Assembly (NCBI RefSeq): GCF_963556105.2
Contig: NZ_OY829944.1
Location: 367,001 to 431,000, forward strand
Source of the DNA: an uncultured Tolumonas sp.
GTDB taxonomy: Bacteria > Pseudomonadota > Gammaproteobacteria > Enterobacterales > Aeromonadaceae
Direction: 5' to 3'
DNA: 64,000 nt
This document shows positions 41,950 through 54,800 of this stretch, one piece after another. The translations under genes were made by a program, and so were the position numbers. Position 1 is the first letter of the stretch. Every line of letters starts with the position of its first letter. The notes beneath the pieces are model-generated. The model was not told the DNA's origin and made no database searches. It worked only from the letters and a program-made list of their open reading frames with translations.

Positions 41950-44526
41950 TTAGCCAACCACGATATTGAGCAGTTTGCCCGGTACATAGATCACTTTGCG
42001 CACGGTCAGATCAGCGACAAATTTCACCACAGTATGATCTTGCATCGCCAGTGCGTGTACTTGCTCCTGTGTTGCATCAGCCGCCACAGTCAGTTTGCCA
42101 CGTACTTTACCGTTAACCTGCACTACAACCAGCTTCTCGTCTTCTACCATCGCAGCCGCATCGGCAACCGGCCAGGTGGCTTGATCGATATCCGCATGCC
42201 CCAGTGCTTGCCACAGATGGAAGCAAACGTGCGGGGTGATTGGGTAGAGCATCAGCACAACGTTAGTCAGCACTTCTTGTACCAGTGCGCGATCTTGCTC
42301 TGACTCTAGTGGTGCTTTCGCCACACGGTTCATCAGTTCCATGACTGCGGCAATCGCGGTATTGAAGGTCTGGCGGCGACCGATGTCATCGCTGAACTTG
42401 GCGATGGTTTTGTGCAACTCACGACGCAGTGTTTTCTGCTCGTTACTCAAGTTGGCAACGTCTAATGCCGGTGCAGCACCTTTCGCGGTATGTTCAGCCA
42501 CGGCTTTCCACAGACGTTTCAGGAAGCGTTGTGCGCCATCGACACCGGATTCTTGCCATTCCAGCGTCATGTCAGCAGGGGAAGCAAACATCATGAACAG
42601 ACGCACAGTGTCGGCACCGTAACGTTCGACCATCAATTGCGGATCGATACCGTTATTTTTCGATTTCGACATTTTGGTCATGCCGGAATGAATGACTTTA
42701 CGACCTTCATTGTCAGTGGCTTTAACGATGCGCCCTTTTTCATCGCGTTCGACTTTGACGTCAGTTGGGCTGACCCAAATACGCGCACCGTTTTCGGTGT
42801 AGTAGAAAGCATCAGCCAGCACCATGCCTTGACATAACAAACGGGTGAATGGCTCGTCGCTTTTCACCATGCCAGAGTCACGCAGCAATTTGTGGAAGAA
42901 ACGCGCATACAGCAGGTGCATACACGCGTGTTCAATACCACCGATGTATTGATCGACGGGCAACCAGTGGTTAGCACGATCGGTATCGAGCATGCCTTGT
43001 TCATAATCCGGGCAGCAGTAACGGGCGAAATACCAAGACGACTCCATGAAGGTATCGAAGGTGTCAGTTTCGCGCAGCGCAGGTTGGCCGTTGTAAGTGG
43101 TTTTTGCCCACTCAGGATCCGCTTTGATTGGGCTTTGTACGCCGTCCATCACCACATCTTCTGGCAGGATCACTGGCAGTTGATCGGCTGGTGCTGGCAC
43201 CACCGTGCCATCTTCCAATGTCAGCATTGGAATTGGTGCGCCCCAGTAACGTTGACGTGATACGCCCCAGTCACGCAGACGGAAGTTGACGGTGCGTTTA
43301 CCTAAACCTTGCGTTTCCAGCTTGCTGCAGATCGCATCAAAGGCTTGTTTGAAATCTAAACCATCAAATTCGCCGGAATTAAACAGCACACCTTTCTCGG
43401 TGTAGGCTGCCGCAGAGATATCTGGCGCTGAGCCATCTTCTGCCGCGATCACGGCACGAATTTCCAGACCGTATTTTTGCGCAAATTCAAAATCACGTTG
43501 GTCGTGCGCAGGCACGGCCATCACCGCACCGGTGCCGTAATCCATCAGCACGAAGTTGGCGACCATGATTGGTACGCGACGGCCATCGAGTGGGTGCAGG
43601 GCATACAGGCCGGTGGCCATGCCTTTTTTCTCCATCGTCGCTAATTCAGCTTCGGCTACTTTGGTGTTTTTGCACTCTTCGAGGAAGTCAGCCAGTGCAG
43701 CGTTGTTTTCCGCCGCCTGTTTTGCCAGCGGGTGCGCCGCAGCCACTGCCACATACGTCACGCCCATCAGGGTGTCCGGACGGGTGGTGTAGATATCAAA
43801 TGACTGATCGCTGTTTTCCACGTTGAAGGTCATGGTCAGACCTTCTGAGCGGCCGATCCAGTTACGCTGCATGGTTTTCACCATTTCCGGCCAGCCATCC
43901 AGCTTGTCCAGATCGTTCAGCAGCTCTTCAGCGTAGGCGGTGATTTTGATAAACCACTGCGGAATTTCTTTCTGTTCGACCGGCGTGTCACAACGCCAGC
44001 AGCAACCGTCTTGCACCTGTTCGTTAGCCAGTACGGTCTGGTCATTCGGGCACCAGTTCACGGAAGAGGTTTTTTTATACACCAAACCTTTGTTATACAG
44101 CTCGGTGAAGAACCACTGTTCCCAGCGGTAATATTCTGGAGTACAGGTTGCCAGTTCACGATCCCAATCGTAAGACAGACCCAGCATCTTCAGCTGGCCT
44201 TTCATGTATTCGATGTTTTCGTAAGTCCATTTTGCGGGAGCTGAATTATTTTTGATCGCCGCATTTTCTGCTGGCAGACCGAATGCATCCCAACCGATTG
44301 GTTGCAGTACATTTTTGCCATTCAGGCGCTGGTAACGGGAGATCACGTCACCGATGGTGTAGTTACGCACATGACCCATGTGCAGACGGCCTGATGGATA
44401 AGGGAACATAGACAGGCAGTAGAATTTCTCTTTATCTACTTTCTCGAAGGCTTTGAATGTCTGCTGTTTATCCCAATGCCGTTGAACTTCCGGCTCCAGG
44501 GACTGGGGATTATATTGTTCTTGCAT
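41950..44526 (-). CDS. leuS: Leucyl-tRNA synthetase
   Basis: 858 residues from ATG 44526, where the sequence [19 protein letters not shown] matches the normal N-terminus (E. coli 860); open frame continues 30 codons upstream without a family match, and an ATG three codons earlier is an alternative. Class I motifs are [16 protein letters not shown] (HIGH-type) and MSKSKNNG (KMSKS-type). The CP1 editing domain, the zinc-like insert ([19 protein letters not shown]) and the anticodon-binding end are complete. First gene of the leuS-lptE-holA run. Confidence 0.97.
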   Translation of the reverse strand: MQEQYNPQSLEPEVQRHWDKQQTFKAFEKVDKEKFYCLSMFPYPSGRLHMGHVRNYTIGDVISRYQRLNGKNVLQPIGWDAFGLPAENAAIKNNSAPAKWTYENIEYMKGQLKMLGLSYDWDRELATCTPEYYRWEQWFFTELYNKGLVYKKTSSVNWCPNDQTVLANEQVQDGCCWRCDTPVEQKEIPQWFIKITAYAEELLNDLDKLDGWPEMVKTMQRNWIGRSEGLTMTFNVENSDQSFDIYTTRPDTLMGVTYVAVAAAHPLAKQAAENNAALADFLEECKNTKVAEAELATMEKKGMATGLYALHPLDGRRVPIMVANFVLMDYGTGAVMAVPAHDQRDFEFAQKYGLEIRAVIAAEDGSAPDISAAAYTEKGVLFNSGEFDGLDFKQAFDAICSKLETQGLGKRTVNFRLRDWGVSRQRYWGAPIPMLTLEDGTVVPAPADQLPVILPEDVVMDGVQSPIKADPEWAKTTYNGQPALRETDTFDTFMESSWYFARYCCPDYEQGMLDTDRANHWLPVDQYIGGIEHACMHLLYARFFHKLLRDSGMVKSDEPFTRLLCQGMVLADAFYYTENGARIWVSPTDVKVERDEKGRIVKATDNEGRKVIHSGMTKMSKSKNNGIDPQLMVERYGADTVRLFMMFASPADMTLEWQESGVDGAQRFLKRLWKAVAEHTAKGAAPALDVANLSNEQKTLRRELHKTIAKFSDDIGRRQTFNTAIAAVMELMNRVAKAPLESEQDRALVQEVLTNVVLMLYPITPHVCFHLWQALGHADIDQATWPVADAAAMVEDEKLVVVQVNGKVRGKLTVAADATQEQVHALAMQDHTVVKFVADLTVRKVIYVPGKLLNIVVG

Positions 44527-44691
44527 AACTGACATGGGTATATCCGACTCGACAGAAGTGGAGGGTGATCCGTTAGAAAATCCCCATAGGATACTTGTAT
44601 TGCCGGATCGCAACAATAGCTGAGCGGGCTCACAGGCTTTTTCCGTAACACACGCTATGCTTAAAGCAGTTAATATCAGAAGGATAACACC

Positions 44692-45192
44692 ATGTCAGAA
44701 CAAAACAGCCCGGACAAAAAACCGAAGGGGTATGAACTGTTTATGAGTCATGTTCGTGCCTTCTGGAGTGAAAAAGGGGCACCGACGCGGGAAAATCTGC
44801 AGCATTGGCTAAAAGAAGTCGAAGCCTTTGTGGTAGCGGCAGAAGACCTCACTAAAGATGAACTGGCGCTGACCAGTGCTTATGTTAACGAAGAGCTGAG
44901 TGAGTTTTTAGATGCTCCCGGCGGTTATCAAGATTCCGCGTTTTTTAATGCTTTGCAGAATACGGCGTGGGAGTGGTTATTAGCTGCCAGTGATCGTACG
45001 CAGATAGAGCAGATCGCAGTGGAAAATGATCTGCACCATGCTAATGGTTATAAGCTAGGCGAATGGATGGCACCAGGGCAAAAAATCTGCAAGCAATGCG
45101 GACATCGTGAAACGTTAACGCATTCGGTTGCGCTCACCTCATGCCTGCATTGTGGTGGTGAACATTTCCAGCGGCAGCCTTTATTACCTTGA
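44692..45192 (+). CDS. ybeL: YbeL zinc-ribbon family protein (DUF1451)
   Basis: 166 residues (E. coli YbeL 160). Helical N-terminal part ([28 protein letters not shown]), then a C-terminal zinc ribbon with CKQCGH and CLHCGG pairs. Divergent from leuS, the same neighbour as in E. coli. Function unknown. Confidence 0.92.
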   Translation: MSEQNSPDKKPKGYELFMSHVRAFWSEKGAPTRENLQHWLKEVEAFVVAAEDLTKDELALTSAYVNEELSEFLDAPGGYQDSAFFNALQNTAWEWLLAASDRTQIEQIAVENDLHHANGYKLGEWMAPGQKICKQCGHRETLTHSVALTSCLHCGGEHFQRQPLLP

Positions 45193-45212
45193 TGTGAATG
45201 GGTTTGGCCAAT

Positions 45213-45243
45213 AAAAAACAGCGCTCAAAGGCGCTGTTTTTGT
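45213..45243. terminator. Bidirectional terminator between ybeL and pbpG
   Basis: AAAAAACAGCGC and GCGCTGTTTTT form a stem with a short TCAAAG loop and flanking A/T tracts. Confidence 0.9.
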
Positions 45244-45259
45244 ATAACCAGAAAAAGTT

Positions 45260-46489
45260 TTAACCCAGCTGATTGGTTGGCTGGCGTTCCAGCCAGGTTT
45301 TGATATTCCGCGCATCACTGATACGGCCGGAGGTTGCACCGGCATCCAGAAACACCATCACCATTGGTTTACTTTGCACTTCAGCAACCATTACCAGGCA
45401 ACGGCCGGCTTCTTTGATATAACCGGTCTTAGATAACTGAATATCCCATACACCTTCACGCACTAACGCATTACTGTTTTTGTAATGCAACTGACGACCG
45501 GATGCACTGATGATGTCATGGTCGGTTGACGTCGTGAACTGACGGATCTGCGGATAACGATAAGCCGCTTGTACCATCAATGCTAAGTCGGCTGCTGTCG
45601 AGGTATTGTCTTTGTTCAGCCCTGTTGGGTCATAAAATACGGTGTGGTTCATGCCCAGAGAACGAGCTTTCCGGTTCATTGCGGCAACAAAGGCACTGGT
45701 TCCACCAGGATAAGTGCGAGCCAATGAGTGTGCCGCGCGGTTTTCAGACGACATCAGCGCCAGCCACATAGTGTCGTAACGCGACAGTGTGGTGCCGACC
45801 TCCAGACGGGAGCTGGATTTTTTGACGCGATCTACATCGGCATCACTGATGGTGATTGGTTGGTCCATCGATAACTTGGCATCCAGAACAACCATAGAGG
45901 TCATTAATTTTGTAATGGAAGCGATCGGCGTGCGGCGTGCAGCATTTTTGCCATAAATCATGCGACCGGTATTGGCATTCATCACCAACGCTGAGCTGGA
46001 GTCCAGAAATGGGCTGCCGCTGGTTAACGGGATATTGGTCACCCGAGTTGGGTTGGCTGCCGGGGTGGTGTTAACCGGTGCAGCAGAGCGCGACGCGATA
46101 CGCGCTGGCTTGGCATCGACATGCTGCGCCAGTTGGTGTGATTTATTTTTCTGCACCCGACTGTATTTGTTCAGTCGTTGTGTGGAATTGAGCGCCATGT
46201 TTGTCACGGTGCTATTTTTCGTCGCTTTGATTTTTCCAGCTTTAGTTGTTTTAGCTACAGGTGCTGTTTTGGTTACCAGTGGTTTAACCGGGGGCTTAGT
46301 TTTACTTACTTTAGCGGTAGCAATTGGTGTTTTAACCGTTCGTTTTACCACTATGGTTTTTTTCAGCACTGGCTTACTGGCTGCGGCGGGAACCGGCTCG
46401 TCAGGCACATAGGGTTTTGGCGCGGTCGCGGCAAAACTTTGCGAAGAAAAACAGATTAATCCAAATAAGAACGCTACTACCTTGTTCAT
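45260..46489 (-). CDS. pbpG: D-alanyl-D-alanine endopeptidase (PBP7/8)
   Basis: 409 residues against about 310 in E. coli PbpG. Signal peptide (to about residue 21, FAATA), catalytic SITK (SxxK), SSENRA (SxN) and KTGYIKEAG (KTG). The extra length is an N-terminal linker of about 100 residues rich in lysine, threonine, alanine and proline (VKTPIATAKVSKTKPP, PLVTKTAPVAKTTKAGK), strongly basic and probably disordered, which could bind glycan or teichoic-like polyanions or LPS. It cleaves cross-links in the periplasm. Convergent with ybeL. Confidence 0.93.
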   Translation of the reverse strand: MNKVVAFLFGLICFSSQSFAATAPKPYVPDEPVPAAASKPVLKKTIVVKRTVKTPIATAKVSKTKPPVKPLVTKTAPVAKTTKAGKIKATKNSTVTNMALNSTQRLNKYSRVQKNKSHQLAQHVDAKPARIASRSAAPVNTTPAANPTRVTNIPLTSGSPFLDSSSALVMNANTGRMIYGKNAARRTPIASITKLMTSMVVLDAKLSMDQPITISDADVDRVKKSSSRLEVGTTLSRYDTMWLALMSSENRAAHSLARTYPGGTSAFVAAMNRKARSLGMNHTVFYDPTGLNKDNTSTAADLALMVQAAYRYPQIRQFTTSTDHDIISASGRQLHYKNSNALVREGVWDIQLSKTGYIKEAGRCLVMVAEVQSKPMVMVFLDAGATSGRISDARNIKTWLERQPTNQLG

Positions 46490-46589
46490 CGCTATGTCCT
46501 GAAACAGTGAAACTAAATCAGCCAGAAATTGGGGGCCGGATTATACCGCCAACCGACCGGTTCTGGTTACCAGAGATAAAAGAAAATTG

Positions 46590-46973
46590 TTACTGAATGT
46601 CGTTTGTCGTCAGATCCCGTGATAATTGTAATGTTTTATTGAGTACACCGTCGGTGACGTCTAGCTGATAATCACCAGAAAGCTGAAATATTCGCCATTT
46701 TTGGGGGTCGTAACCTTTGAGGCCAATAAAGTCTTTGGCTTCTGTCGGGCTTTTAAACGCCATGGCTCCCGGGTAGAGACCAAACAAGCAAGGACCAAGT
46801 TTGATCACTGTTTTTCCTTGTGCCAATGCAGTGGCATCGTCCGGTGAACTAATCGTGTAAATGGGGTGCAAAGGTGACGTTCGAACCATGGGAACACTGA
46901 TCCGCTGGATGTCTACCCATGCAGCCACGGCGGCAAAAATGATCAGTAATAATGGGAGCAGAAAACGTTTCAT
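46590..46973 (-). CDS. Small exported or membrane-anchored protein of unknown function
   Basis: 127 residues. A hydrophobic N-terminal segment (RFLLPLLLIIFAAVAAWV) serves as signal peptide or anchor. The rest is soluble, with one cysteine (KLGPCLFGLYPGAMAF) and a repeated strand pattern ending LQLSRDLTTNDIQ. I do not recognise the family. It stands alone between pbpG and the NSS transporter on the same strand. Coding is supported by normal codon use and a clear ATG. Confidence 0.7.
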   Translation of the reverse strand: MKRFLLPLLLIIFAAVAAWVDIQRISVPMVRTSPLHPIYTISSPDDATALAQGKTVIKLGPCLFGLYPGAMAFKSPTEAKDFIGLKGYDPQKWRIFQLSGDYQLDVTDGVLNKTLQLSRDLTTNDIQ

Positions 46974-47036
46974 TCATTTGTTTCCCATAGAGTCCACTGA
47001 TGATTATTTGCTCTTCCTAAATGCTAGATTAGGTTA

Positions 47037-47072
47037 AAAAAAATGGAGGAGCCAGTAGTGCTCCTCCATTTT
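47037..47072 (-). terminator. Terminator of the NSS transporter gene
   Basis: On the minus strand AATGGAGGAG pairs with CTCCTCCATT and is followed by eight T residues, about 60 bases after the transporter stop. Confidence 0.85.
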
Positions 47073-47132
47073 CAGCATGTTCTTGCGCAAATTGTGCAAA
47101 AGATTGCCGTTCACACCATTTAGTCGCTCTGT

Positions 47133-48482
47133 TTATAAAACGTTCAGTGCATGCAACATAACCGCCAGGATCAACAACGGCGTGACAAAACGCAAAATCA
47201 GGAACAGCAACTGATTTAATTTCTGATTATCTAACTGTTGCTGGTTACTAATGGCGCGTTGTAATGCCGGATAACCCCACACCCAACCGACAAACAGGGC
47301 AATGGCGATCCCACCCAGTGGTAGCAGAATGTTTGAGCTTAAATAATCAAACAGATCGAACATATTCATGCCGAACAGTTTGAACGCTGCCATGGTGCTA
47401 TTCGTTAATGCACAAGTAGAACCTAACAAGGCCACCAGCAACAAGGTGAGCAGCGTGGCTGTTTTACGACTCACACCAAAACGTTCATTGATCACCGCTA
47501 CTGGGACTTCCAGCAACGACAGCATCGCCCCGATAGCCGCGACTGAAGTCAGGATGAAAAACAGCACCATCAACAGATGGCCAAACGGCATTTGGGCAAA
47601 TACGGCTGGAATCGTGATGAAAACCAGTGGCGGGCCCGCTTCCGGCTGAAAACCAAACGTAAATACGGCAGGGAAGATGGCAATACCGGCCAGCATCGAA
47701 ACGAATAAGTCTGCACACATCACGCGGAATGCGGTGACCGGAATGTTCTGGTCGTCGCGGAAGTAACTGCCATAGGTCATCATGGTGCCCATGCCGACCG
47801 ACAGTTTAAAGAACGCTAAGCCCATCGCTGCCAGCAGCACAGTGGCGTTGATTTTGCTGAAATCAGGCTGGAACAGGAATTTCAGCGCGTCACCGGCTTT
47901 ATCCAACGACAAACTAAATGCACACAGGATCAGCAACAACACAAACAGCAGCGGCATCAGGCGCTTGGTGACGGCTTCAATACCTTTCGCGACACCTAAC
48001 AGTAAGATCCCACCGATAAATAACAGCACACCCCACTGCCAAATCAGCGATTGCATTGGATCACTGATCAAGGCACCGAAAGCCGCACCGGTAACTTTGG
48101 GGTCACTGGAGAGGATTTCACCACTGATGGCCTTAGGCACATACGCAAATACCCAGGCAACCACTTCGGAATAGAAGGCCATGATCAAAAATGCCGCAGC
48201 CACACCGAATGCACCGATCAACCACCATGGCTGACCACGTGGCGCCAGACGTTGCAACGCCGTGATGGGATTCGTTTTTGCGGTACGGCCCATGGTAATT
48301 TCCGCAATCATTACCGGTAACCCGACCAGCAATGTTGCCAGCAGATAAATCAGCAGGAAACCAGCACCACCGTTGGCACCCGTCATATAGGGGAATTTCC
48401 ATATATTACCGAGGCCGACTGCCGAACCTAATGTCGCAGCCAATACGCCGAAACTGGATGTAAAACCATCGCGTTTGGTCAT
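47133..48482 (-). CDS. Neurotransmitter:sodium symporter (NSS) family transporter
   Basis: 449 residues with about 11-12 membrane helices. The first helix carries the NSS sodium-site motif GSAVGLGNIWKFPYM, with FLLIYLLATLLVGLPVMIAE after it and SVGMGTMMTYGSYF in helix 6-7. Probably imports an amino acid with sodium; substrate cannot be stated. A helix count of eleven is common for bacterial members. Monocistronic, with its own terminator. Confidence 0.92.
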   Translation of the reverse strand: MTKRDGFTSSFGVLAATLGSAVGLGNIWKFPYMTGANGGAGFLLIYLLATLLVGLPVMIAEITMGRTAKTNPITALQRLAPRGQPWWLIGAFGVAAAFLIMAFYSEVVAWVFAYVPKAISGEILSSDPKVTGAAFGALISDPMQSLIWQWGVLLFIGGILLLGVAKGIEAVTKRLMPLLFVLLLILCAFSLSLDKAGDALKFLFQPDFSKINATVLLAAMGLAFFKLSVGMGTMMTYGSYFRDDQNIPVTAFRVMCADLFVSMLAGIAIFPAVFTFGFQPEAGPPLVFITIPAVFAQMPFGHLLMVLFFILTSVAAIGAMLSLLEVPVAVINERFGVSRKTATLLTLLLVALLGSTCALTNSTMAAFKLFGMNMFDLFDYLSSNILLPLGGIAIALFVGWVWGYPALQRAISNQQQLDNQKLNQLLFLILRFVTPLLILAVMLHALNVL

Positions 48483-48806
48483 TCTTCACCTTAAATTGGT
48501 TTTTTCTGTAAAACGTTAATTTTCCCATATTTTATAGGGAATACACAGTGCGGTGGATGATGTTATAGAGTTAAATCACTGACGGTCAGTGATAGTTATA
48601 TTTTTTAAAGGCTCATTTGAGTTTGTTCCTGGCAGTTATCCTTTCCCTGGTTTATTCGTTTTGAATTTTGAGTTCTTATTGAATCTTTTTACGATATTGC
48701 ATAGATTTACACACCAAACGAGCTCATGTGCTGACACGCAAATTTGTTACATTTGTTGCGGTGTCGATTGGATTTGCATGGTAACGACAATTGCCCCGGG
48801 ATAATT
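48483..48806. other. Intergenic region before the RHS toxin gene
   Basis: About 320 bases without a gene. It becomes AT-rich from about 48590 and marks the transition from core genes to the toxin island. It must contain the divergent promoters of the NSS transporter and the toxin; no clear sigma-70 pair was settled by eye. Confidence 0.5.
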
Positions 48807-51800
48807 ATGTTAAGAAAAATAATTGCATTATTACTTCTCTCTGTCATTTGGATAAATTGTGTCAGAGCCTCTCCCGTTGACAGTTTTGAATTGTTAGAGG
48901 CAACGCCAGGTAAGGTGTATTACCTGTCAACGCCGGGGAGGGTAATCTTACTACATGGTGAAATTGTTACACCGATAGTAGATAACAGTATTAAGCGATA
49001 TTTTTCATTAGTATGGAATAATGGAAAATGGGCTTTAACTTCTATTACAGCAGAAGCATTTTCCATAGGTTCGCTCTGGTCACACTTGGTTGATTTTAAC
49101 GCGAACATTACTGGCACCACAATAGATTTAGAGTTTGCTTATAACAAGTTTAATATTAATAACTATAATGGAAATGCCAGTCTTCAAATTATTCAGCAAT
49201 CCATTATTAATGACATTCCACTTGCAAATCCAAATATTAATAACATAGGTGAACCTGAGTCGTCTTCATTGATAGCCGGAAGTATTAATGGTGATTTTTC
49301 TGTTAATAAATATGGTGAAGCCACTTATGATATTCCTGTTAAATTATCGGAATGGGTTAACGGCTTTATGCCGAAAATATCGGTTTCATATTCCAGTAAT
49401 GGTGCCTATGGTTTGTTAGGGTGGGGCTGGAAGCTAAATGCTAATAGCATGATTAGTCGCTGCTCAAAGGCACTGGCATTTGAAGGTGAAGGGACACAAG
49501 GACATATTTCATATACTGCTTCAGATCGTTTATGTTTAGATGGCAGACATCTGTTTTTGAAAGGCACTGAAAAAGGGAAAATAGTTTCTGATAGTGAATA
49601 TTGGGGCTCGGGTAAAACATATTATGTGGATAATATGCCAGGTCTAACTGTGTATGGTATGAACCCAGTAAACAGCTCATTTGATTATCTTTATATTACT
49701 GATAAAAACCATATTGTTTCTTACTATGGTAAAAATACAGGCAAATACCAACGGAAGAACAGTAATCAACTATTAACAGCTGGTTGGGCAATAGATAGTC
49801 AAACTGACCGGTTTAGTAATTCAATTAGCTATTTTTATAATAATGATCCAGATCAGGGTAGCCAATACCTAAGTAAAATCACGTATGGTGGAAAATCAGC
49901 AGATGAACACGTATATAGTGTGTCATTCAGCTATATTCAAAATCCTAAAATTAGTTCAGGTTATGTTGCTGGAACAAAATATACCTCTGATCAACTGTTA
50001 ACAAAAATATCCGTTAAAGCAGATGATGAAGTGGTCTCTGATTACAATATCGGTTATCAGACCGTAGAGGGGTTAACACCGCAGTCTTATCTCAATCATA
50101 TTCAGCAATGTTTTTCTGATAAAACCTGTTATCCGGCTTCGCATTTTTCATGGTATCGCAATGAAAATGCAACCACTATAAAAAAAGATAGTTCATTGAA
50201 TATAGGATCGCGTGTTTCTTATTTTGTCGATATGACTGGTGATGGAAAAGCGGATCTGGTTTACCTCGCATCAGATAATGCTATCTATCTCTATGATTTT
50301 GCGACTGGCAACAATCAGTTGTTAGTCGATAAAAGTGGATACACTCAGATTCTTTCATTTGCAGATGCCGATAATGACGGAGTTAAGGAGTTAATTGCAA
50401 GTTATGGACAATATGCGTATGCAGTTAATTCACATGGGGAAAAAACAAAAATTCAAGTACCTAATTTTTACTATGGAAAACTCCATTCTCTTGATATTAA
50501 TGGTGATGGGAAAGACGATTTAATTTCAAAAAATAAAGTTATTGTTTCTGGATTACATGGCGTTTTATCATCTGATAATATATTCGATCTGTTTAGATAT
50601 GTTTCTTTAGATGATCCAAGTATTATTTTTTCAGGGGACCTGAATGGAGACAAAGCAACGGATCTTTATATTGAAGCCACTAATGGGCAAAGGCTATATA
50701 CAAATATTAGTAGTGCGTATGGTTATATATTAAGTAATTCTTCGTTTATTGATATTAATAATGATGGGTTGTCGGATAGAGTTAACTACAAGTATACTGT
50801 AAAAGCAGATCACGACATTTGTTATTATATAGCCAAACCTGTATTACCTGAGCACACATGTAGTTTTCAAAAACTATCGAAGGATATATCTCGTAGTATA
50901 TATTCACAACCGTTATCATTTCAAACAAATACGGGTGATAATTTAAACAAGTCTATTGTATTAGATATTGATTATGATAATAACGATCCTAGCAGTATTA
51001 CATATGCCGATATTAATAACGATGGCATCAATGATATTCTAGTCAGAAAAACAATCCAGATCCCTGGAACACCAGTAAAATTTCGCTATGAGTGGACCAT
51101 TTATCTGGTAAAAAATACATCTGATACGCTGTCTTTTCAAAAATGGGGCACCTTAAATGCTAATAGAAACCTTGTGGCGGCAGATATTGATGGGGATGGT
51201 CAAGTTGAGTTGATAGGGAATGATGCAGATGAGAGTTTATCATCATTCAGTGATAGATTTGATATTTATCGAATCCAAGATACAGGTACGCAACAAAATA
51301 AAATTGCTTCAATAGAAGACGGATTGCACCACAAATACAGTGTTTCATATTCCCCAGTGACGGATCGTGCCGTCTTAACGAAGAAAATACCGGATGAATA
51401 TTACAAAGATAATTCATTAACCAAGGATCTGATTCTTTCTACCTCACAGGAACGAAGATTATTCAGTTATCCTTATGTGATCCCTTTAGGTGGCACTTAT
51501 GTGGTTAATAGTTATGAAGAGTCGGGCGTAAACCAAGAAACAATTTCAACTAAAATGACTTATGAAGGTATTCTGGCCAGTAAGGATGGTTCGGGTTTCC
51601 TTGGTTTTGAATCCATTAAAAAGCAGAATTTAATTGAAAATAGTTTAACAGTTGATACCTATTCATTGAAGCCTCCTTATTCCGGGTTTCTGCAAAGTTC
51701 AACATATTTTGTCAACAATAAGCAGATATCGAAAAAATCAAATACCTGGTTGCTGGCTGATTATGTAGATGGTGGAAAATTTGTTTATCTTGCCGGGCAG

Positions 51801-54800
51801 AATACTGTTACGAATGAGTATAATTCATCACGCCAGGTTGGTAACAATCACTGTCATTATGAAGTTGATGAATGGGGAAATATAACTGAAGTTGACCTTA
51901 GTGAAGACTCTGATCGAAATGTCGTCAAGAAAATCAGTTATAAAAGACCGGAGTATGCGGAAGAAAATAATGTATCAACTTACTACTTTAACTCTGGCGT
52001 AACTATTGGCAACACACCAGATGAGGTGCATTCATATGTTTATAATGCGCAGGGGTGGCTCACAGAGGAACATGTCTCTGGTGATGCAAATACACCAGAG
52101 TTAATCACAGCCTACAATTACGATAATTACGGTAATGTCATTTATAAAGGCGAAACGGATACAAGCACTGGGCAATCCAGAACGATTAATTATCGTTATA
52201 GTCAGAACGGACGTTTGTTAAGCAGTAAATCGTTAGCCAATCAAACCTATAATTACCAATATAACGGTATGAGTGCCGATCAGGTGAAAGGCCGTATTTG
52301 GCAGACGACCAAAATTGATCCGAATGATCATATTGCAACTCAAACTTTCGAAGCTGATGGCACGTTACACAGTGAAGTTGATTCATCTGGGCTGACTATT
52401 AACTACTCTGTCGATCTTTGTGCCAGCAATTGCCCGCGGGGTTCAGAATATTACCAAACGATACAACAGATGGGGGCACCGATTAAGGTTCTCTATTTTA
52501 ACGGGCATAATCTACCAATACAAACAGAGACCACTGGATTTGATGGCCGTAATATTATTTCTTCTACTGAATATGACTGGCGTGGGCTGCCTGTTCGGGT
52601 TTATAAACCGCATTATGAAGGCCAATTGGGCTATTCTGTCGAGAATGAATACGATGCCGTCGGCAGAAAGATTGAGCAGCACGATTATTCAGCACTGGGT
52701 GATGCGACAACCACCTGGCAATATTCTGGGATGGAAACCACTATTACCAATTCGAAGCAACAACAGCGAATTGAAACCTATAATGAGTTGCAACAATTAA
52801 TTGCAGTCAAGGATGATAATAACTCCGTTACCGAATATACCTATAACCCACGGGGCCTGCTGCTGACTACACAGGTTGACGGGAATAGCAATACTAAGAT
52901 TATTAATACCTATAATAGTTTGGGGCGGAAAATTGCAACGCAGGATCCGACCAAAGGCAACTGGCAGTATCGGTATAATGCATTTGGTGATGTGATCAGT
53001 CAGATCAATGCTAATGGCAAAACGATACAGATGACTTATGACGCATTGGGTCGGTTGATTTCCCGGCGTGATGAATCAGGTATCAGTTGTAACTATTACG
53101 ACCAAGCTGCACATGCAATTGGGCAACTCATTCGTGAAACACTGTTTGCCAATGGTGCATGTAATCAGAGTGAGGTTAGCAGCCGTTATTCGCGTCATTA
53201 TTCTTACGATCAAAATGGGCGATTGAATTCTCAGGATGCCTTGTTTAAAGGGCAAACCCTAAATCTTGGCTACAGTTATGACTCATATGGTCGTATTTCT
53301 CAGATCAGCTATCCGGCGGCAGAGGGAAAAACCTTTACGGTTCGCCAGCAATACAGTCAATCGGGCTATCTGAACGCCTCATTTGATAATGAAACTAACA
53401 AGCTAATCCAACGGATCGATAGTCTAGATGCCTCAGGTAATATTGCGCATGAAACATTGGGGAATAATGTTGAAATCAATAATGAATATATTGATGGTGC
53501 GGGTGTGCTCAATCATTCTCAGGCTATGTCGGGAAGGCATCAACTATTAGAACAAACCTATCAGTATGATATGGGCTATAACCTGACAGAACGCACGCAT
53601 AACTATGCGTTATCAGCACTGGCTAGCACGGAAATCCACGAGAAATATCAATATGACAATCTGAACCGTTTGACCGAGGTCGGACGTTTGTCGGCCGGTA
53701 ACTGGCTGACCGCCGAAAGCTATCGCTATGACAAATTAGGTAATATCACCTATAACCGCAATAAAGGTGAATATCATTATGATAGTCAGAAGCCCTATCG
53801 TCTGAATGACGTTGGTGTTCAGACGTTCAGTTATGATCAAAACGGCAATGTGCTGAGCGATGGGCAGCGTCAGTTTAGTTATGATGCTTCGGATATGCCA
53901 TTACGGATCCAAAATGGCAGTTCGGTGACGGAATTTGCTTATGGCCCGGATCAGGCGCGCTATTGGCGGAAGGATGTGCGCCCGTCAGCTCAGGGGCAAA
54001 CGACGCTGGAAACGTTCTATCTTGATAAACTTTATGAAAAAATCGTGCGTTCCGGTGCAGATGGTGCGCTGACAGAACATAAATATTATGTCGGGCCATT
54101 AGTGTTAACGCGTCGCAGCAATGGCACAGAAGATCGCTTTTATCAGCATACCGATGCGTTAGGGTCTGTCTTGATGCTGAGTGATCAGAAAGGGCAAGTT
54201 GCCCAAGCATTTGCTTACAGTGCATTTGGTAAGGCTCGTCAGTTGACGGTTGATAGTCGCCTGAGCGCGCTGTTGCTACCGACCCGGCGGGGTTATACCG
54301 GGCATGAGACGGTGGAAGATCTCGACGTCATTCATATGAACGGGCGGATCTTTGACCCGACACTGGGGCGTTTCCTGCAGGCCGACCCGTATATCCCCGA
54401 TCCGTATGACGGGCAAAGTTACAACCGTTACAGTTATGTCCGCAATAACCCGCTGAATGCAACAGATCCAACTGGGTTTGCAGATAGTTATAATTGGGGC
54501 GGTGGGTCATGTACGGCTTCTAACTCATGCCCTTCAAATACTTGTAGTAGCGGGTCATATAATTCAGGCTCAAATTCTTCTTCGAGCAGTTGTTCTGTTG
54601 TTCTTGGTTGCAAGCTAACTAATTCGTATACCACTGAATATAGATCGGATGGCACGGCCGTGACGGTTAATCTGGGTCCTGAGTGTGATTATAGTCGTCA
54701 AACTGCTTGGGGAAGTGGAAGTTCATCCAGCGGTAATTCGACAGCGGTTGGTTTATTAATGCGGGTTTCTGCTTTATATCCGCAAGCTGCAGGTCAGCAG

